Under the pieces are notes generated by a model. It had not been told where the DNA came from, ran no database searches, and worked only from the letters and a program-made list of their open reading frames with translations. Made by a program: the position numbers and the translations under genes. From Ilex aquifolium (Eukaryota > Streptophyta > Magnoliopsida > Aquifoliales > Aquifoliaceae), in the NCBI GenBank assembly GCA_951799425.1, contig OX637399.1:14252501-14316500 (forward strand): a DNA stretch of 64,000 nt. The letters run 5' to 3'. Positions 1 through 12,664 of this stretch are shown here, piece after piece; position 1 is the first letter of the stretch, and every line of letters starts with the position of its first letter.

Positions 1-1041
1 GAAGACTAGATCTATACTTTTTAGTACTTAACTTTTAAATGTTCCTAGTCATAGGTTACTATGCAGGCACTATATAATCTAGATATTTGATATGAGGTGA
101 CTCGCCCAAGTCACTAGTGTAGTGACACTAAAGCATTTGTGTGGGTGCTTGTTAGAGAGCAAATACACTGAACGTGACCATTAACTAATAGATGATTTTT
201 CATATGGAGTTTTACATACTTGTCAATGTTAAATCATAAAGTTACAGTTATATAACTAGTACTTCAACTTGAGACACCATAGTTGTCTTGTGAATGGACT
301 TATATGCTTTAACTATACAACATATTCATATACTAATTATGTAATTTTGATATGTATTGTTCAACATAGTTAGACATACATGGAGACTTATGAATGTACA
401 ACATGTAATCTATCATCCTTAGTAAATAAATAAAGAATGTCATATGTGATCTTTTAGGATATAACTCAAGAAGTCCTTGGCCAAGGTAGAATGACAATTA
501 AAAAAAATAGTTTTTAATTGATCATTAGGAGTCATAGTCCTAAGATTGAACACATAAGATTGAATTAGGGGGTTTGACAATAATTCCATACCCTAGTAAT
601 TCAATTAGGACATTATGTGATAGAAGGATTGAATTGCACGACAATTGTAGACTGAATGAGTTTTTTACCTGTTTTGTGCTATTCATATGTTGATCATGAT
701 ATGTTGCTAGGTGTCACTAATGATTAGGAGATGTCTGAAGAACAAAATTAATATAAATATATTAATTATTCTTCATAAAGGGAGAAATATAACAATTATA
801 GTTCAAGCTAAATTAAAAAGAGTTCTAATTTGAAATGATACTTTTAGTTAGTATCAAATGCCTACAACCAGGTATACTTGAATCTATATGGTCACAGACA
901 ATAGATATGATTGGAAACTAAAGCATAAAAGGGAGAAAATCCATTAAGAGTTAATTGGAGTAAAAACCTAATTAAGAGTTAATTAGGAAATTTATTATAA
1001 TTAATGGTTAATAAAGGGTTATATATAGTAATGATATAATT
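1..1041. other. Unrecognised AT-rich region without a gene
   Basis: I see no ORF of note, RNA gene or terminal repeat here. The stretch near 90-180 (a direct repeat of AGTCACTAG-like words and a run mentioning GAGAGCAAATACACTGAACG) has the look of a decayed retrotransposon LTR, but I could not find its ends or a partner copy in the window. Function is not assigned. Confidence 0.4.
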
Positions 1042-1202
1042 GCAACTTGGTCTAGTAGGGTACCAGCAGAACTTTTCACCCTGAGATTGGAGATTCGAAT
1101 CTTGGAATCTACATTAAGACTTAGTAGTTGACCACTATCGGGGTGGTCTCTGGGCGCTTTCCGTTGCCCCTACCCTTCTTTTTCAAAATTAAAAAAAAAA
1201 AA
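1042..1202 (+). mobile_element. tRNA-derived SINE-like element
   Basis: The head carries a pol III A-box-like word (TGGTCTAGTAGGG, 1048-1060) and, about 30 bases on, a B-box-like word (AGATTCGAATC, 1091-1101), the internal promoter arrangement of tRNA-derived SINEs. The body is about 160 bp and ends in an A-rich tail (1189-1202). It does not fold as a complete tRNA because no acceptor-stem partner is visible. I could not identify a convincing target-site duplication, so the exact ends are approximate. Confidence 0.55.
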
Positions 1203-1281
1203 CATTAGAATACTCTAATCATAGTTAGGATCAAGTTGTGATTATCTCGTTACTCCATATACAAATATCTTCTAAGCCTCT

Positions 1282-2896
1282 TGCTTGACCTCAAAAGTGG
1301 GTAGATAATAAATGGTTCCTAAGTGTAGGAATGTATCATTCAGTAATTCGGTCGATTACCAAGGTTATCTCCTCAGGAAAAACGAAGAACAAATTCAAAT
1401 GGTGATATAAAAATAAAAATAAAAAAAATTTAATTCAAAAGTAGTGGTGATGATTAATAAAAATTAAATGACAATATTAAAAAGAATCTGCTAATCATCA
1501 AAGTTCATCTTACCATGAATAGGAAATTTGACTTAATTTATAACTCATTCAAGATTGTAATTAAACGCCCTTGAACAAAAGATATTCAACTTAAAATCAA
1601 GAAAACGACTGATGTATATTTAAATTGATTGAATATTTTGAAAGAATTACATTCACGTTGATTGTAGTGATTCCAAGAATTACCCATGCCAAGTCAATGC
1701 CATAACTTCATGCTTTCGCCATTACAAATCTGAAACTTGATAATAGCATTAGCCACCCCAGTAGCTCAAGACAGAATAGTTGTATTAGATTGTAGCTATC
1801 TTCTTTCTCCTCTATCCCATTAGCATCCCACTACTCCAAGGGGAGCTCGTTAGGTTAGCTTGTCGGTAAGAACTATTAGATGGGCGATTCGTGGAAGGAA
1901 CTGCATTGTCTACGGATAAGCAATAAGATATACATCTCACTCGTGTTTTCATCATTAATTATTCAATCAAACAAAATAACTCATTCTTTAAAAAAATCCT
2001 AGTTAGGTCAAACTACCAATTCATGGATGAGAATCCCTCATCCGATTATATTTGAATTAAACTATTCAAACATATTAAAAGAGAAATTAAAAGCAATTAA
2101 AGAAAACATGTAAATAAAAGCAAATAAATAAAACTTGTATTGAAATTGAAATTTAAAAGCAATTACAATAAATAAAATTCCGTGACTTGTTCAAGGGAAT
2201 GGAAAACTAATAATTAAGACTTATGCTTGCAAACTAAATAAAATGAAGAAGGAGGAGGAGGAGCAGCCTCCCTGGGGAGTCATAGGAGGGAAAACATGTC
2301 CTCTAAGAGCTCCCATGGTTGGTATTTATAGAAAAAAAGGGATAGAGATATGACTAATTTTTAGAGATCCTCTTTCCTTTTATGTCTATCTCTTATTCCT
2401 AAAAAATCTCCAAAAATATCTCCAAGACATCTCCAAAGAGTTGGCCAATATGGAGAGTCCTAGTCCATCCAAAATAGTATTTATTTTTCCTCCAACAAGC
2501 ATTAACGAAGATAGCCTGAAGATTAACCAGTCAAAAATCCCAAAAAATCCCATTTTCTGAATTTTTCTGCTTCTATTGGTAGAAAGCACATCCCGACCTA
2601 CAGGCATAAAAACTTTTCTTTTTTGACCTACCGGTAGGAAGTAGATTTTGACTTACCGGTAGAACTTCACATTTTCTGCGTTTTTGCTCTAATGTTCCCG
2701 GTTCAAGTCCAGCCATCTCCAAAGCTTCCCATAGCATTCAAATGATTGTAAATATTCCCTTTCATATTCATTTACTTACAAACATGAATATGCTCCATAA
2801 AACATGAAACTAAACTAAAACAAAAGAAATAGATAACTAACGTAGCTAATATGAATGATATGAGACAGAAAATCATGCAATATTATGTACTCAACA
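1282..2896 (-). repeat. 3' LTR of an Athila-like element (family V)
   Basis: Read on the minus strand, the LTR starts TGTTGAGTACATAATATTGC at 2896 and ends in CA at 1282, giving 1615 bp. It is placed as a 3' LTR because a stem-loop and the PPT position lie immediately upstream at 2897-2932. A TATA box (TATAAATACC, complement of 2321-2330) sits about 570 bp into the LTR. Just upstream of it are two copies of a CTACCGGTAG palindrome (2627-2638 and 2653-2664). A CCTGAGGAGATAACCTTGG word near 1360-1385 matches the conserved 3' part of family X LTRs. The left end (1282) is inferred from similarity to the ends of other LTRs here. Confidence 0.6.
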
Positions 2897-3115
2897 CATC
2901 ACCGAACTTAGACTTTGCTAGTCACTAGCAAACTAAAAATAAAAATAAAAATAAAAATACAGAGCCACTATCATAGGAATCATGATTGCATTTAATGTAT
3001 GCAACAAGCCTTTAAACACCAAGGTTACCCCTGTCTTGTGAAGGTTTCTAGCTAATATACCTACAAACCTTCCTTTATTCATCCACAAATGTAGAACATG
3101 TTATTAATTCCTAAT
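2897..3115 (-). mobile_element. Internal 3' stub of family V element
   Basis: This is the last part of the internal region of the V element, cut off at 3116 where a Tekay LTR begins. It contains a perfect 9-bp inverted repeat (TTTGCTAGT/ACTAGCAAA, 2914-2932) immediately upstream, in element orientation, of the PPT position. Similar stem-loops occupy the same place in elements Y2, Y and A. No coding sequence is visible. Confidence 0.5.
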
Positions 3116-5559
3116 TGTAAAACCTGAGAAAATGAAAATTTTTATTAAAAAGGCAAATTGGTAAATTAGCCATCGCCGTACGGGTTTAAAACCCAAATTT
3201 TTCTAGAATTCGGATGATGAAACGGACCTCACTATTGGATTCGCCTCGCGAAATCTAGTTATCAAATCAATTTTTATTGAGTTCCGAAAAAGTCAGATTT
3301 TTCAAGTTTTACAATGCGATCGGGTGTTCGCGTGACTAAAATAAATGCGGTCGGGATTTAATTGCAAAACCTGAAAAATAATTTAAATTTATTTTAAATA
3401 AAATATATTGAACATAACATAGAATGAGATTTAATTGATTCTGGACGAAATAGGATCATAAAAAGATGGGATGTGTGGCTGAATTTGAGCCAAGTATTTA
3501 GGAGTATAAATAGGGGAGAAAAAATCAGATTTTTCTCCCCATTACCATCAAATTTCCAGAAAATAGAGAGAGGAAAAGAAGAGAGAGAAACAAAGGTTTT
3601 CTTCCACCTTCTCTTTGCGATCTAGGGCCAACTGTTTGTCGAATCATTTCGGGCCAAGAACAAAAATTGTTCTACGCGATGAGAGCTACGACTATTTACC
3701 AAAAATCATGGATTTCACCAAAGTCTCAAGAATGGGATTTTTTGAAACCAATGTTTAAACCTCGAGTTTGGTTTCTTGGAGCTTCCTCTACGTGAATTAC
3801 GCTTCAAGACGTAGGATTTTTCGCCTAGCTAAGTTTATTTTCAACCTAGAGTTTGCGTATGAAATTGGTAGCATGATTAGAGATGCAATCTCTTGTATAA
3901 ATATACTCATAGTGTAACTAGAGTATGAAAAATGATATAAGGATGTGTAAAACAAATTTTGGCATGAATTGGGTTTGTTGAAATTGCTTGTTTGGTAACT
4001 TCGTGAGAAATGTGATGAATTGGGCATGTTATGTGTTTACATGATTTTGTGCCTTTTGGGTGTTTGACAAAATGCCTTGAATGATATGAGCAAGTTATTT
4101 GAATGAATTTGATATGACATGTTTTGATGAGGTTGTAAATTATAATTATATACTTATGATATAATTGACAAAATCGGAAATGTTGGTTGACATGGAGTAT
4201 TGTTCATATTGTGCCATAACATATTGAACATGACATGGAAATTTCAATTGTAGATTACATTGCATATGTACGGAGAACATCACATTCGTGGAAATGTGAC
4301 ATGAGTGTGGGTGTGTGCATGATTTTGATCAAACATCATTCTTGGTGTATCATACGTGGACTCGAGAAAGTTGAATCAAGGTTCTACTGAGTCGCATGGG
4401 TTGCATTGAAAATAAGGGTCGGGGTTAGCAAGAAGGGCTAGACTATCCCTCAGATGTAAGACTCGAGGATTTGGATACGCACTCCATTAGTATTGAGTCT
4501 ATAAAGTGTGTCGGCATATGCGGAGCTGTTGGTGGCAGTTCATAGATGTTTTGTTGGTTGGGTGCCTGTTGGTGGAAGTCCATAAATACCCACTCCAAGA
4601 AAGACCCAGAATTTATAAATGGTCATTGGATGTGTAACATCAATGGCGGGAGCTTGGAGTGCCCGGGTATATACGTATAACATTGCATGTGATATCGGAG
4701 CCGGTGGAGGGCTCAAGTTGCATTGCATGTGTGAGTCTCACCTCATAACATGGCATGACATTGCGACACTCATTATTGAATTGTATATTCTTAGATGGAT
4801 ATTGGTTTGGTTGTTGAGTTGCATGTGAATATTTCATATGCATCGGGGTTGGGGAGTAGCCTATTGAGCGTGACTCACCCTTTATGGGAACAACATTTCA
4901 GGTGTGGGGCAAGCGCTGGTGGACGACCCTCACATGGGTCCTTGTTGAGAAGAGGCTGGAATGTGGCTTTAAATTACATTTTTGTAAAGCACTTGTGTAA
5001 ATTATTTTGAATTGTAAATGGTGGTAAGAGACCATGTAATGAACTCTTATAGATGGTATTTTGTGCATACTTAAATGTTATGTGAACTTGGATGATATTG
5101 GTGAGTTGAAATTGAAAAAGGGAAAGATTTGGGGCGAAAACTGGGCCCTAGTACTGGTACCAAGGTGATTAGGTACATATACCACGTTTTAAGTGGGCTC
5201 AGGTACTGGTAACAAGGCTTTAGGTACCGGTATCTCGTTGTTGAGGGCGCAGGTACTGGGACCACGTTTACTGGTACCGATACTTGGCAAGCAGAATGCT
5301 CAGGTATCGGTACCAAGTACACGAGGTACCGATACCTCTTCCAAAATTTTCAAATATTTAAAATAACCTTGCCAAGCCTCTAGGTCTTGAGCCTTCTTGT
5401 TTAAAGGAGGTAATTGGAGTGATATTGATGGAAAATTGATGGAAATTGGACCTTGGAATGGTCGTGTGATGACGTGGTGTCAAGTTATGCAGCATGCACG
5501 GGTACTTCCATGGGTTGATCAAGGGTTGAGAAAGGACCCCCAGATTTTGGGATGTCACA
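3116..5559 (+). repeat. 5' LTR of degenerate Tekay element
   Basis: The LTR begins TGTAAAACCTGAG and ends GATGTCACA, 2444 bp, close to the 2413 bp of the complete Tekay LTR at 32503-34915, with which it shares both termini. GTACCGGTAC-type palindromes, many decayed, lie at 5150-5335 near the 3' end of the LTR, the same relative place as in the other Tekay LTRs. The short ORFs in this stretch are not conserved between copies and are not treated as genes. Confidence 0.75.
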
Positions 5560-5562
5560 GCT

Positions 5563-5575
5563 TGATATCAGAGCC
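5563..5575 (+). other. Primer binding site, initiator tRNA-Met type
   Basis: TGATATCAGAGCC lies three bases after the LTR end. It differs by one base from the TGGTATCAGAGC complement of the plant initiator tRNA-Met 3' end, which primes reverse transcription in Tekay-type elements. Confidence 0.75.
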
Positions 5576-5907
5576 TAGGTTCTCGATTTACCTAGGGCTA
5601 GCGGGGTATGGGTCTAGGCCATTGCATCCATTATACATTACATGTTATGTGCTTTAAATACTATATGTTATGTGCTATGTGAATTATATGCATGATTAAA
5701 TGAGTAGGAAAATGAGACACTAGGGTTAGAAAATATAACCTTGGGGTCAGAAAAGAAAGGATGGGAAGGTTATGGGTAAAGGTGTCTACTAGTGGGTGGC
5801 ACACACCCTACTAGTGAGACAAAGAGAGAAAATCTTAATGTTTTGACTTTGATCCCTAACTTCAGGATACTAAGTTAGTACTCTATTGCTATCTTACGTG
5901 TTTGCAG

Positions 5908-8900
5908 ATGGCAAATAGAGGAAAAGGACATTGGAATGATCGAGGGGGTGAGCGGAACAACAATCAACCGCCGCCAGCCTTTGACGAACAAGCCTTCATG
6001 GAGGTTATAGGCACAATGGTGGCTTCCTTTGCACAAGTTAGCGCCAACGTGGGCCAAGGGGACTCGAGTAACCTCCAAAATTTTAAGGCACATAAGGCAT
6101 ATACTTTCATGGGAGGGGTGGATCTAACGGTGGTCGACCATTGGTTCCAATAAGTTGATAAGCTCTTAGAGGCTATGAAGATCACATCCGATGCCACTAA
6201 GATAAGGTTAGTTGTGTTCCAGCTTGAGGAAGAGGCCCATTGATGAGCACATAATATTGCATATTTGAAGGGCTCATTACATGCATTATAACTCAACTTT
6301 TGCATTTAAATACTTAGTGTTAGCCAAAATTGTCTCTAATGTTGATATTTTGATGTTGCAACCTTTTATAGCTTAAATGATTGATTTTAGGACATTGCAA
6401 CCTTGATGGATGTGTGGTGAAGGCATGGACACAATACATGAAGAATTGGAGGCTTAAAAGTGAAGAAATCAAGAAGGCATTGGTGCTTGGGAACAAGGGC
6501 ACTAGCTGCAGCAACAATTGGAAGCACTGCCTCGGAATTCCTCCATTTTGACCATGATCTACTCAGAATTTGGAAAAGTGAAAAACATGAAAGTTGTAGA
6601 TATGGGTGTCTTCTGTTTGGTGTCAACATTTCAGCTCAATCCAACGGTTAGATCAAGAGTTATACCAATTCTACCGAAGGTGGTCCAGTGCAGAAAAACA
6701 GTACCGGTACTCGGTACCGGTACCAAATGGTACCGGTACCTAGTACCGGTACTCCGGACCTTCTGGTCGCGAAAACAGCCTGTAACTCAACTTTGAGGCT
6801 TGGGGGTCCCACCTACACTTCTCCCACGCCTATCCCAACATTTCCTTACACATTTACAGGCCTCCTACACTCAAGTGGAAGACTTTAAAGGCCAATGCAT
6901 TAAAGGAGGAATGGGGGGAAGTGGGCTGCCCAGGCTATGATCTCCTAGCCTGTCAAAGCCTTCCATTCAGCCCTCTCTTGATGGGAGCTCGTACACACAG
7001 CTAGGGGGGAGCCTCATGGACGAAAATGCAACTCTCTCACACCATTATATTCAGCATTCCATTCATTTGTAAAGGGTTGGCTACCTAAGCTTAGTTTTAG
7101 TTCCATGTAGAAGATAATGAATAGTGTAATGTAAGTTTATGTTTTTGGCATTTTCCTTTCCATTTCAATTGTTGTAAGCTTTAAACTTCTTGTAATCTTC
7201 ATTCCTTGCACTTTAATCTTAGTTGTTTCAAGTTTATTCCAAGTTTACTTGCATGTTTTAGATTTCGCCATTGTTATATAAGTGTTCTTCATTTTCAAGC
7301 TTTGAAATGGGTTTTGAATATTTTTCTTCTTAGTTTAAGTTTTCTTGCATTGAGTTAAGTTTTAATCTTCATTTCTTCTACATGTCTATTTACATTATGC
7401 TTGTCTTGCACTTTTAATATGAGTAGCTAGGATTTAAGTTGGTTAATCCAAGGGAAAATTCCTCTTGGGAATACCATTTTCAACTCTTCTTCATTCCTCC
7501 CTTTAGAGTCAAATGGTTCGGTTTGACGGGGTTGAGAGTGGATGAGTTGGTGAGCCTTTGATATTCCGTAGGCCTAGTCACGGTTTATGCTTAGATACTC
7601 ACCAATCTCGTCCCTAGCTTCCCCCGAATCAATCGTTCATTCATGCTCAATCGGAGGAAGGCTTTGAGTTGATTTGGTATTCCCATTGGAATGAACCCTT
7701 TGGATTAGCCAACACTTGCTTTATTTGCATTTTCATTTACAAACCAAACATAAAACTCAAACAAAAGATTTTACATTTTCTTTTCACTTTTGCAAAATCA
7801 CTTTCACAAAACTCCCTTTCCTTCCCTGAGGAGACGACCTTGGAATACTCTTCCAAGCAGAACACCGACAACGAAAGACTCCTTGCGATTGGGGAGCGCT
7901 TTTGTTCACACCCGCATTTCATTCCATCCATTTTGTTCATTCCACATTCACATCCATTTTGTTGTTGTTTCCTATCTTCTTGCATCATCCGGAGGGAGAG
8001 TGACACTCCCCCATCACTATAAGCCACATACACACATTGAGGGTGAGGGTGATGTTTAGAGGTTAGGATACAACCACGTTTTTCCAATCAATCACCCATC
8101 TATGGTGGGATTGGACAAAGGCCTCAAAGAACCTAGAGGCAATGACATGGGAAGAGTTCCGTGAGCTCTTCATGGCAAGTACTTCTTGTCTGCTGTTCGG
8201 CAAGTGAAAGCCCGGGAATTCTTAGATTTGAAGTAAGGGATGATGACAGTGATGAAATATGTGGCTAAGTTCGCAGAGCTAACCCGTTTTGCTGATGACT
8301 GATGGACAACTTCAACCCATCCTCAAACCTCCTAACTCTGGCCAAATCTGTGGGCCACTGCCTATAAGACTTGGACTCAATGGTCGAGATGTCCATGACC
8401 ATTGAGAGAGAAGTAGTAGATGCCAAGAGCATTTGGGAGGCAGGTGCTAAGGATAAGAAGAATGAGGATCAATCCTCTTCTTCTAGTTCGGGAGAGAAGC
8501 AAAAGACTTCCCCCCCCCCCCCCCCCAAAGGGTATCATGGCAAGGTCGTGGCTATCAAGGCCAAGTTCAAGGTCAATCCTCCCAAGGTGGGAGAAACTTA
8601 AGGGCCACTTACCAGGCGGGTTAGAGGACTTGTTTCATATGCTACCAACTGGGCCACTTGAATTAGGATTGTCCTCAGAGGTAGGAATCCTAGAGTTATA
8701 GGGCATCTCAGTTGCAATTATCGATGGGGAATCCACATATATATTTCATTCCTCCCTACCTTAGCATGGGCCAGGAAAATCAGTTTCAGTTCCAGGGTGC
8801 TGCACATACCCCTACCATTTCATGAGTGGGGACTCCGTAATTAGGCCAGATGGACCAAGGTTTGGGTAGAGGTCGAGGACAGGGTTTTCAAACCAGGACT

Positions 8901-8912
8901 TTAGGGACCTAG
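5908..8912 (+). pseudogene. Broken Tekay gag
   Basis: The ATG at 5908 starts a protein with a basic N-terminus and a QPPPAFDEQAFMEVIG segment that matches the N-terminus of the gag at 32155. A stop interrupts it at 6151. The coding sequence then meets a solo LTR (6241-8094) and resumes at 8095 with an LWWDW-like segment and a TWEEFRELF segment. Further stops and frameshifts follow. A pure run of 17 C (8510-8526) lies in the linker after a KDKKNEDQSSSSSSGEKQK-like stretch. The zinc knuckle region is only barely recognisable and the ORF is cut at 8912. Confidence 0.7.
6241..8094 (+). mobile_element. Solo LTR of Athila-like family X with TSD
   Basis: The LTR runs from TGATGAGCAC to CAATCAATCA (1854 bp) and is flanked by a perfect 5-bp duplication, CCCAT (6236-6240 and 8095-8099), inside gag sequence. 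No internal element sequence is left, so it is a solo LTR formed by LTR-LTR recombination. It has a palindrome cluster built on GTACCGGTAC (6701-6753), then the GGGGGTCCCACC word shared with element A LTRs, and the CCCTGAGGAGACGACCTTGG word in its 3' third. ORFs inside it recur in other X LTRs but look like chance frames. Confidence 0.9.
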
Positions 8913-10701
8913 TGTCTTGATCCGAAATGTGTACACCCAAGTGCAGACGGTCAAGCTGTAGTAATAATCCGGTTTGAGTCCGGAGTCGAATCCACAGGGA
9001 ACTATTGTTGGTGTTTCAAAGTAAGAAGTGGTGGAGACCTGATTGTAACCTTTGAGATTTGAAGTTGTGTGGTGTATGACATTTTCCTGGACAGAATATA
9101 GGATTCCTTCCAAGAAGGTTTTCTAGACAAAATATAAGCCCAAATGTAAAAAGGTCACTCTTTAGTTCGAGGATCTGGACATGGAGTTAATCATCTGGTT
9201 TATTATACTTATACTTGATAACTCAATTAACCCCTATGTCAACAACAAGTTAATCGGAAGATAAATGTGGATTGTGAGAATTAAGAGCATGATTCTGATG
9301 TCTGTGCCGAGACTTAACCCGTCTACAAACAAGCAAGTGTTTCTACAAGGCATCCAACCATGGCATTAATATTCCATTTCCATTCTTTAATTGAAGCACA
9401 ATAATGGTGAAGATTGAAGGGTAGTCATGAAGATCTAGCCGGGGTACTTGCGTTGAACCGATGAGTCTTTCTATGCAAGAGTTATCTATGTTATAGAAAG
9501 TACTCATGGTTATACAAAGTACCTTAGCTTTGCTAGATGCAATCAATCATTCAATAAGCAAGGGGAATATAAAGCATTAAGCATAATCGAAAATGCACAG
9601 ATATAACTTCTGGATAATTTATGCATGTCCATCACCTCTTACTAAAGAGTGGATGAGAAACTACTCACTCTTCATGACTTTGGTAAAGCTAGAAAAGTGA
9701 GTGATGCTCATTCCTCCAAGTAGACGAGTTACAAGGTAAGGCACAATAAACAAGGAGCCGATCTTCGACAAAGAATGAGTGAATCACGTTCCACCCTTCA
9801 CGGCTTTGGCGAAACTCTAGAAAAGTGGAAGAGTTTCACTCCTTTCAAGGAAGAAGCACAAGCAATGGAAGTGAATGAAATAAGTATTGAAAGTAAAAGA
9901 AAGCTAGTCACTTTTGGAGGGTTTCCTCCTCAACCAAAAGTAATCTATCTCCCTCTATGCATGTAATTGAAAACCTAAGTCTAAGAATAACAAAGTAAGA
10001 AAATGCTGGTCTAGTGCCAACCCAACTCTCCTTTGAAGCTCCCTCAATGGGAGTATTTATTGGCAAATAGGAGGGGCGCAAGGTAGTGTGGATGAATAGT
10101 ACAAGGCCTTGAATGTCCAAGTGAAAGTCCTAATGTCCGGAGAGAAGATTAACCACTCTGCGGCCTGTCTTGGAACAACGTTCGAACATTGTCTGGCATT
10201 TGGACGTTGTTTGGCGTTCGAACGTTGCTTCTGTCTTTGCTAGATGGGCGTTCGAATGCCAGATGGGGTCTGATCTTTCCACTCAAGTGGCCTGTGGTCT
10301 TTTGGAGATCTACTTCCATACGCTTTGAACCACTGCCTTTGCATTGATTAGCCTGGTCCTTAATAGTGGAGGAGAACGTTCGAACGTGAGTGGGCGTTCG
10401 AACGTGGTACTCAAGTACTTCAATTTTTTTCTTCTCATCTGCAACACGCCATGTCTCAGCAGTATGGTCTTCAAATAATTCAAGGGAACGTTCGAACGTG
10501 AGTTGGCGTTCGAATGTTCTTACTTTGTTCCAAGCTTTTCCAATTTTGTCCCCCAATATGCTGGTGTTACATTGAAGTTTGATATTTGTTGCCCTTGAGC
10601 CCTTGTTTACTTTTGGACCTGAAATATCATCATTTAAACTCCATCAAAGTCTAATTAGTCTTAAAAAGGCATAGTGATATACTAATTTTAACTACTAATC
10701 A
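8913..10701 (-). repeat. 3' LTR of family Y element
   Basis: On the minus strand the LTR starts TGATTAGTAGTTAAAATTAG at 10701 and ends CGGATCAAGACA at 8913 (1789 bp). It ends almost exactly like the Y2 LTR (GGATCAAGTCA) and is preceded by the PPT. U3 holds at least seven GTTCGAACG-type palindromes (10177-10520), and a TATA box (AATAAATACTC, complement of 10052-10061) follows them. The Y2 LTR is homologous at both ends but lacks these palindromes. A 135-codon open frame over the palindromes (10149-10556, minus) encodes repeated TFER and NVRT words simply because the palindrome repeats. Confidence 0.8.
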
Positions 10702-10740
10702 CACCCTCCAACCTAAATATTGCCAGTCTCTAGTAATACA
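10702..10740 (-). other. Polypurine tract and stem-loop of Y
   Basis: Read on the minus strand, a CTAG-containing stem-loop (about 10719-10737) is followed by AGGTTGGAGGGTG directly before the LTR start. This is the site where plus-strand DNA synthesis would be primed. The same arrangement is seen in Y2 (52857-52892), A (59541-59581) and the second Y copy (15538-15575). Confidence 0.65.
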
Positions 10741-12660
10741 ACAACAATTGAATAAAAATCTATTTATAATGCCTTTTTCTTAGGTCATCCGGTTGCATTT
10801 ATCGTATGCAACAAGCCGTTAAACCACTAGATTTACCCTAGCAGACGAGTGTTGTCTCGTGAGGGTTTTCACTAAAGCTACCCACAAACTTCAATCGAAC
10901 AGATGTGTATGATGGATTGCTGGTTAAAATAAGTTAGCATCATGGTCGTTGGGACAACCAACCCTCAATTTCGACTTATATCCTGCACATTTCTTTTCCA
11001 TAGGTATTTATTCTATGTAAAAATTAGCATCTGTCACATTGGTATTTGAAATTTCCTCTGTAGCAGGAATGATCATTCTAGCAACAAGAATTGTTATATA
11101 ACAAACATTCCATGTTACCACCTTTCATGGATAGCTTTGATTTCACAAACCTCTCTTAGAATGCTCTCAACAAAAATTCGCTCCTATTATAGTGACTTGT
11201 CTCTCAAGGTACATGTGATCAGAAGATGGCCAATCGAAAAATCACATGCACAATTAGTAAGGGAGTGAAGTTTAAGGAAATAAACTAATCATGTTTTGAC
11301 ATAATCTCATGGAGGAATATTGATGCAAATAAAGAAATACTATTTAACATTCCCGAACTTTTGGTTGACGACACATACATGCCTCGGACTTGAGATCAAT
11401 TAGGGCTTCTTATAGGTTGTAATGTGGTCAGAGGTCAGTGGCTAACGAAATGACGTCAATGAGTATTCAAAAGCTATCCTTTCATTATGTAATGTTGCAC
11501 ACCTCTTTCTAGCTTTTCGACATTTTGCCCATAAATGGTATTTCTTTCTTTCATTTTTCTCTTTTTTCACTTTCTTGGCAATTTCCTGCCTTTCTGTTTC
11601 TTTTCTTTTTCAATTGTTTCCATCGAATTCTCTTGTCATTGAAAAGCAACCACCATAGTCTTTTTCCCTTCTCTTGTATTTCTGTATCATATTGATTTAT
11701 AAGAGGGTGTAAGAAAATTAGATAGCAAAGGTATGTCAAGTACATTTTCTTGTGGCTTGGTTATCATATGGGCTATTTGGAAAAAGATCGTACATTAAAG
11801 GCTCAATCACGATTAATTAGGGATATAATTTTGTAAAAGAAATGACTTAAGGCTCAAAATTAAGTCAAAGATGGCCTAAGATCCTTTCTCAAGTATGTGC
11901 ACATGTATGTGTCGTATAAACGGATTCCTTGTGGGATATGTCAACAGATTGCCTTAGTTGCGTCAATCAAATCAAATTTAACGAGATTATTCAAAAATTG
12001 AGAGTGAAAGACCTTACTTGAGAAAATGCTGATTATCTCTCAGAAGTATCGCAAGGCTCGAAACTTACCATGGTACTTTTCGTCATCTCCACTGGTTATG
12101 TCAGGTTTCTCAAGGGATGTCGGTTATATATCAATTCCTTTTTCAAGTTTGGTCATCTTGTACCTTAAGAATAACAAATACCAATGTACATTTGATATTT
12201 TAAGCATAGAGAAAATACCATTTTTCAAGGATCTGTGGTTTTAAGTCTAGATTGTTAAGTTATGTGTCAAACTCATCATGTGATTAGTAACTTTAACAAA
12301 CAGTCTCAAAATCTACATTTGTTCCATCATTTATTAACAAATAACAATATCATGCTAATTCTACACATGCATTTACAAAGATAAAAGTGATAAACTGATC
12401 CATTCATTTCACAAAATATGATTGTTTAACACAAACACCAAGGATTCAATTCATCCAACCAAAGAAGTAACACACAAAAACCTTAAACATCCACAACAAA
12501 CCACAAAAGAAGAAGCTCATCCATAAAAGAAGAAACAAACACTTAACTCAAGAGTAGAAATCTCTCTCTCACTCTCCTCCAGCTCCACCAGCTCCACCCC
12601 TCAGAAGGCAGAGAATCTCATCCTGCTTAGCTTCGATGCTAAGCATGATCTCTCAAAGTG
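10741..12660 (-). other. Conserved 3' noncoding block of Y
   Basis: No gene is visible. The stretch 10741-12250, read on the minus strand, aligns by eye with Y2 51595-52856 and with A 56040-57200. Shared words include those around TAATCTCATTAAATTTG, GAGATTATGCCAA and ATCGAAGCT. Conservation across three elements, without a shared reading frame, suggests an RNA-level or DNA-level role. The stretch 12250-12660 holds only AT-rich sequence between the env-like stop and this block. Confidence 0.55.
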
Positions 12661-12664
12661 AGCG

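Larger units (their letters stand above)
3116..8912 (+). mobile_element. Degenerate Tekay/Del-type chromovirus, 5' part
   Basis: The order 5' LTR (3116-5559), PBS (5563-5575), leader (5576-5907) and gag (from 5908) is that of a Ty3/gypsy chromovirus, and the gag resembles that of the better preserved Tekay copy at 28184-32155. The element is cut off at 8912 by the family Y element, so protease, RT, integrase and 3' LTR are missing. A family X solo LTR (6241-8094) lies inside gag. Many stops and frameshifts show it is dead. Confidence 0.75.

Noticed and set aside
1048..1105. A true tRNA gene
   Set aside because: A-box and B-box words are present but acceptor and anticodon stems are not, and an A-rich tail follows, so a SINE-like element fits better.
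7669..8087. Frames of 89-118 codons on both strands of family X LTRs, recurring at 26363-26730 and 60955-61254
   Set aside because: They recur because the LTR recurs. Lengths and starts vary, both strands are open, and no motif is seen.
10149..10556. A 135-codon minus-strand frame in the Y LTR with repeated TFER and NVRT words
   Set aside because: The repeated words come from reading the GTTCGAACG palindrome in different frames. The frame lies across U3 and is broken in the second Y copy, so I do not call it a gene.
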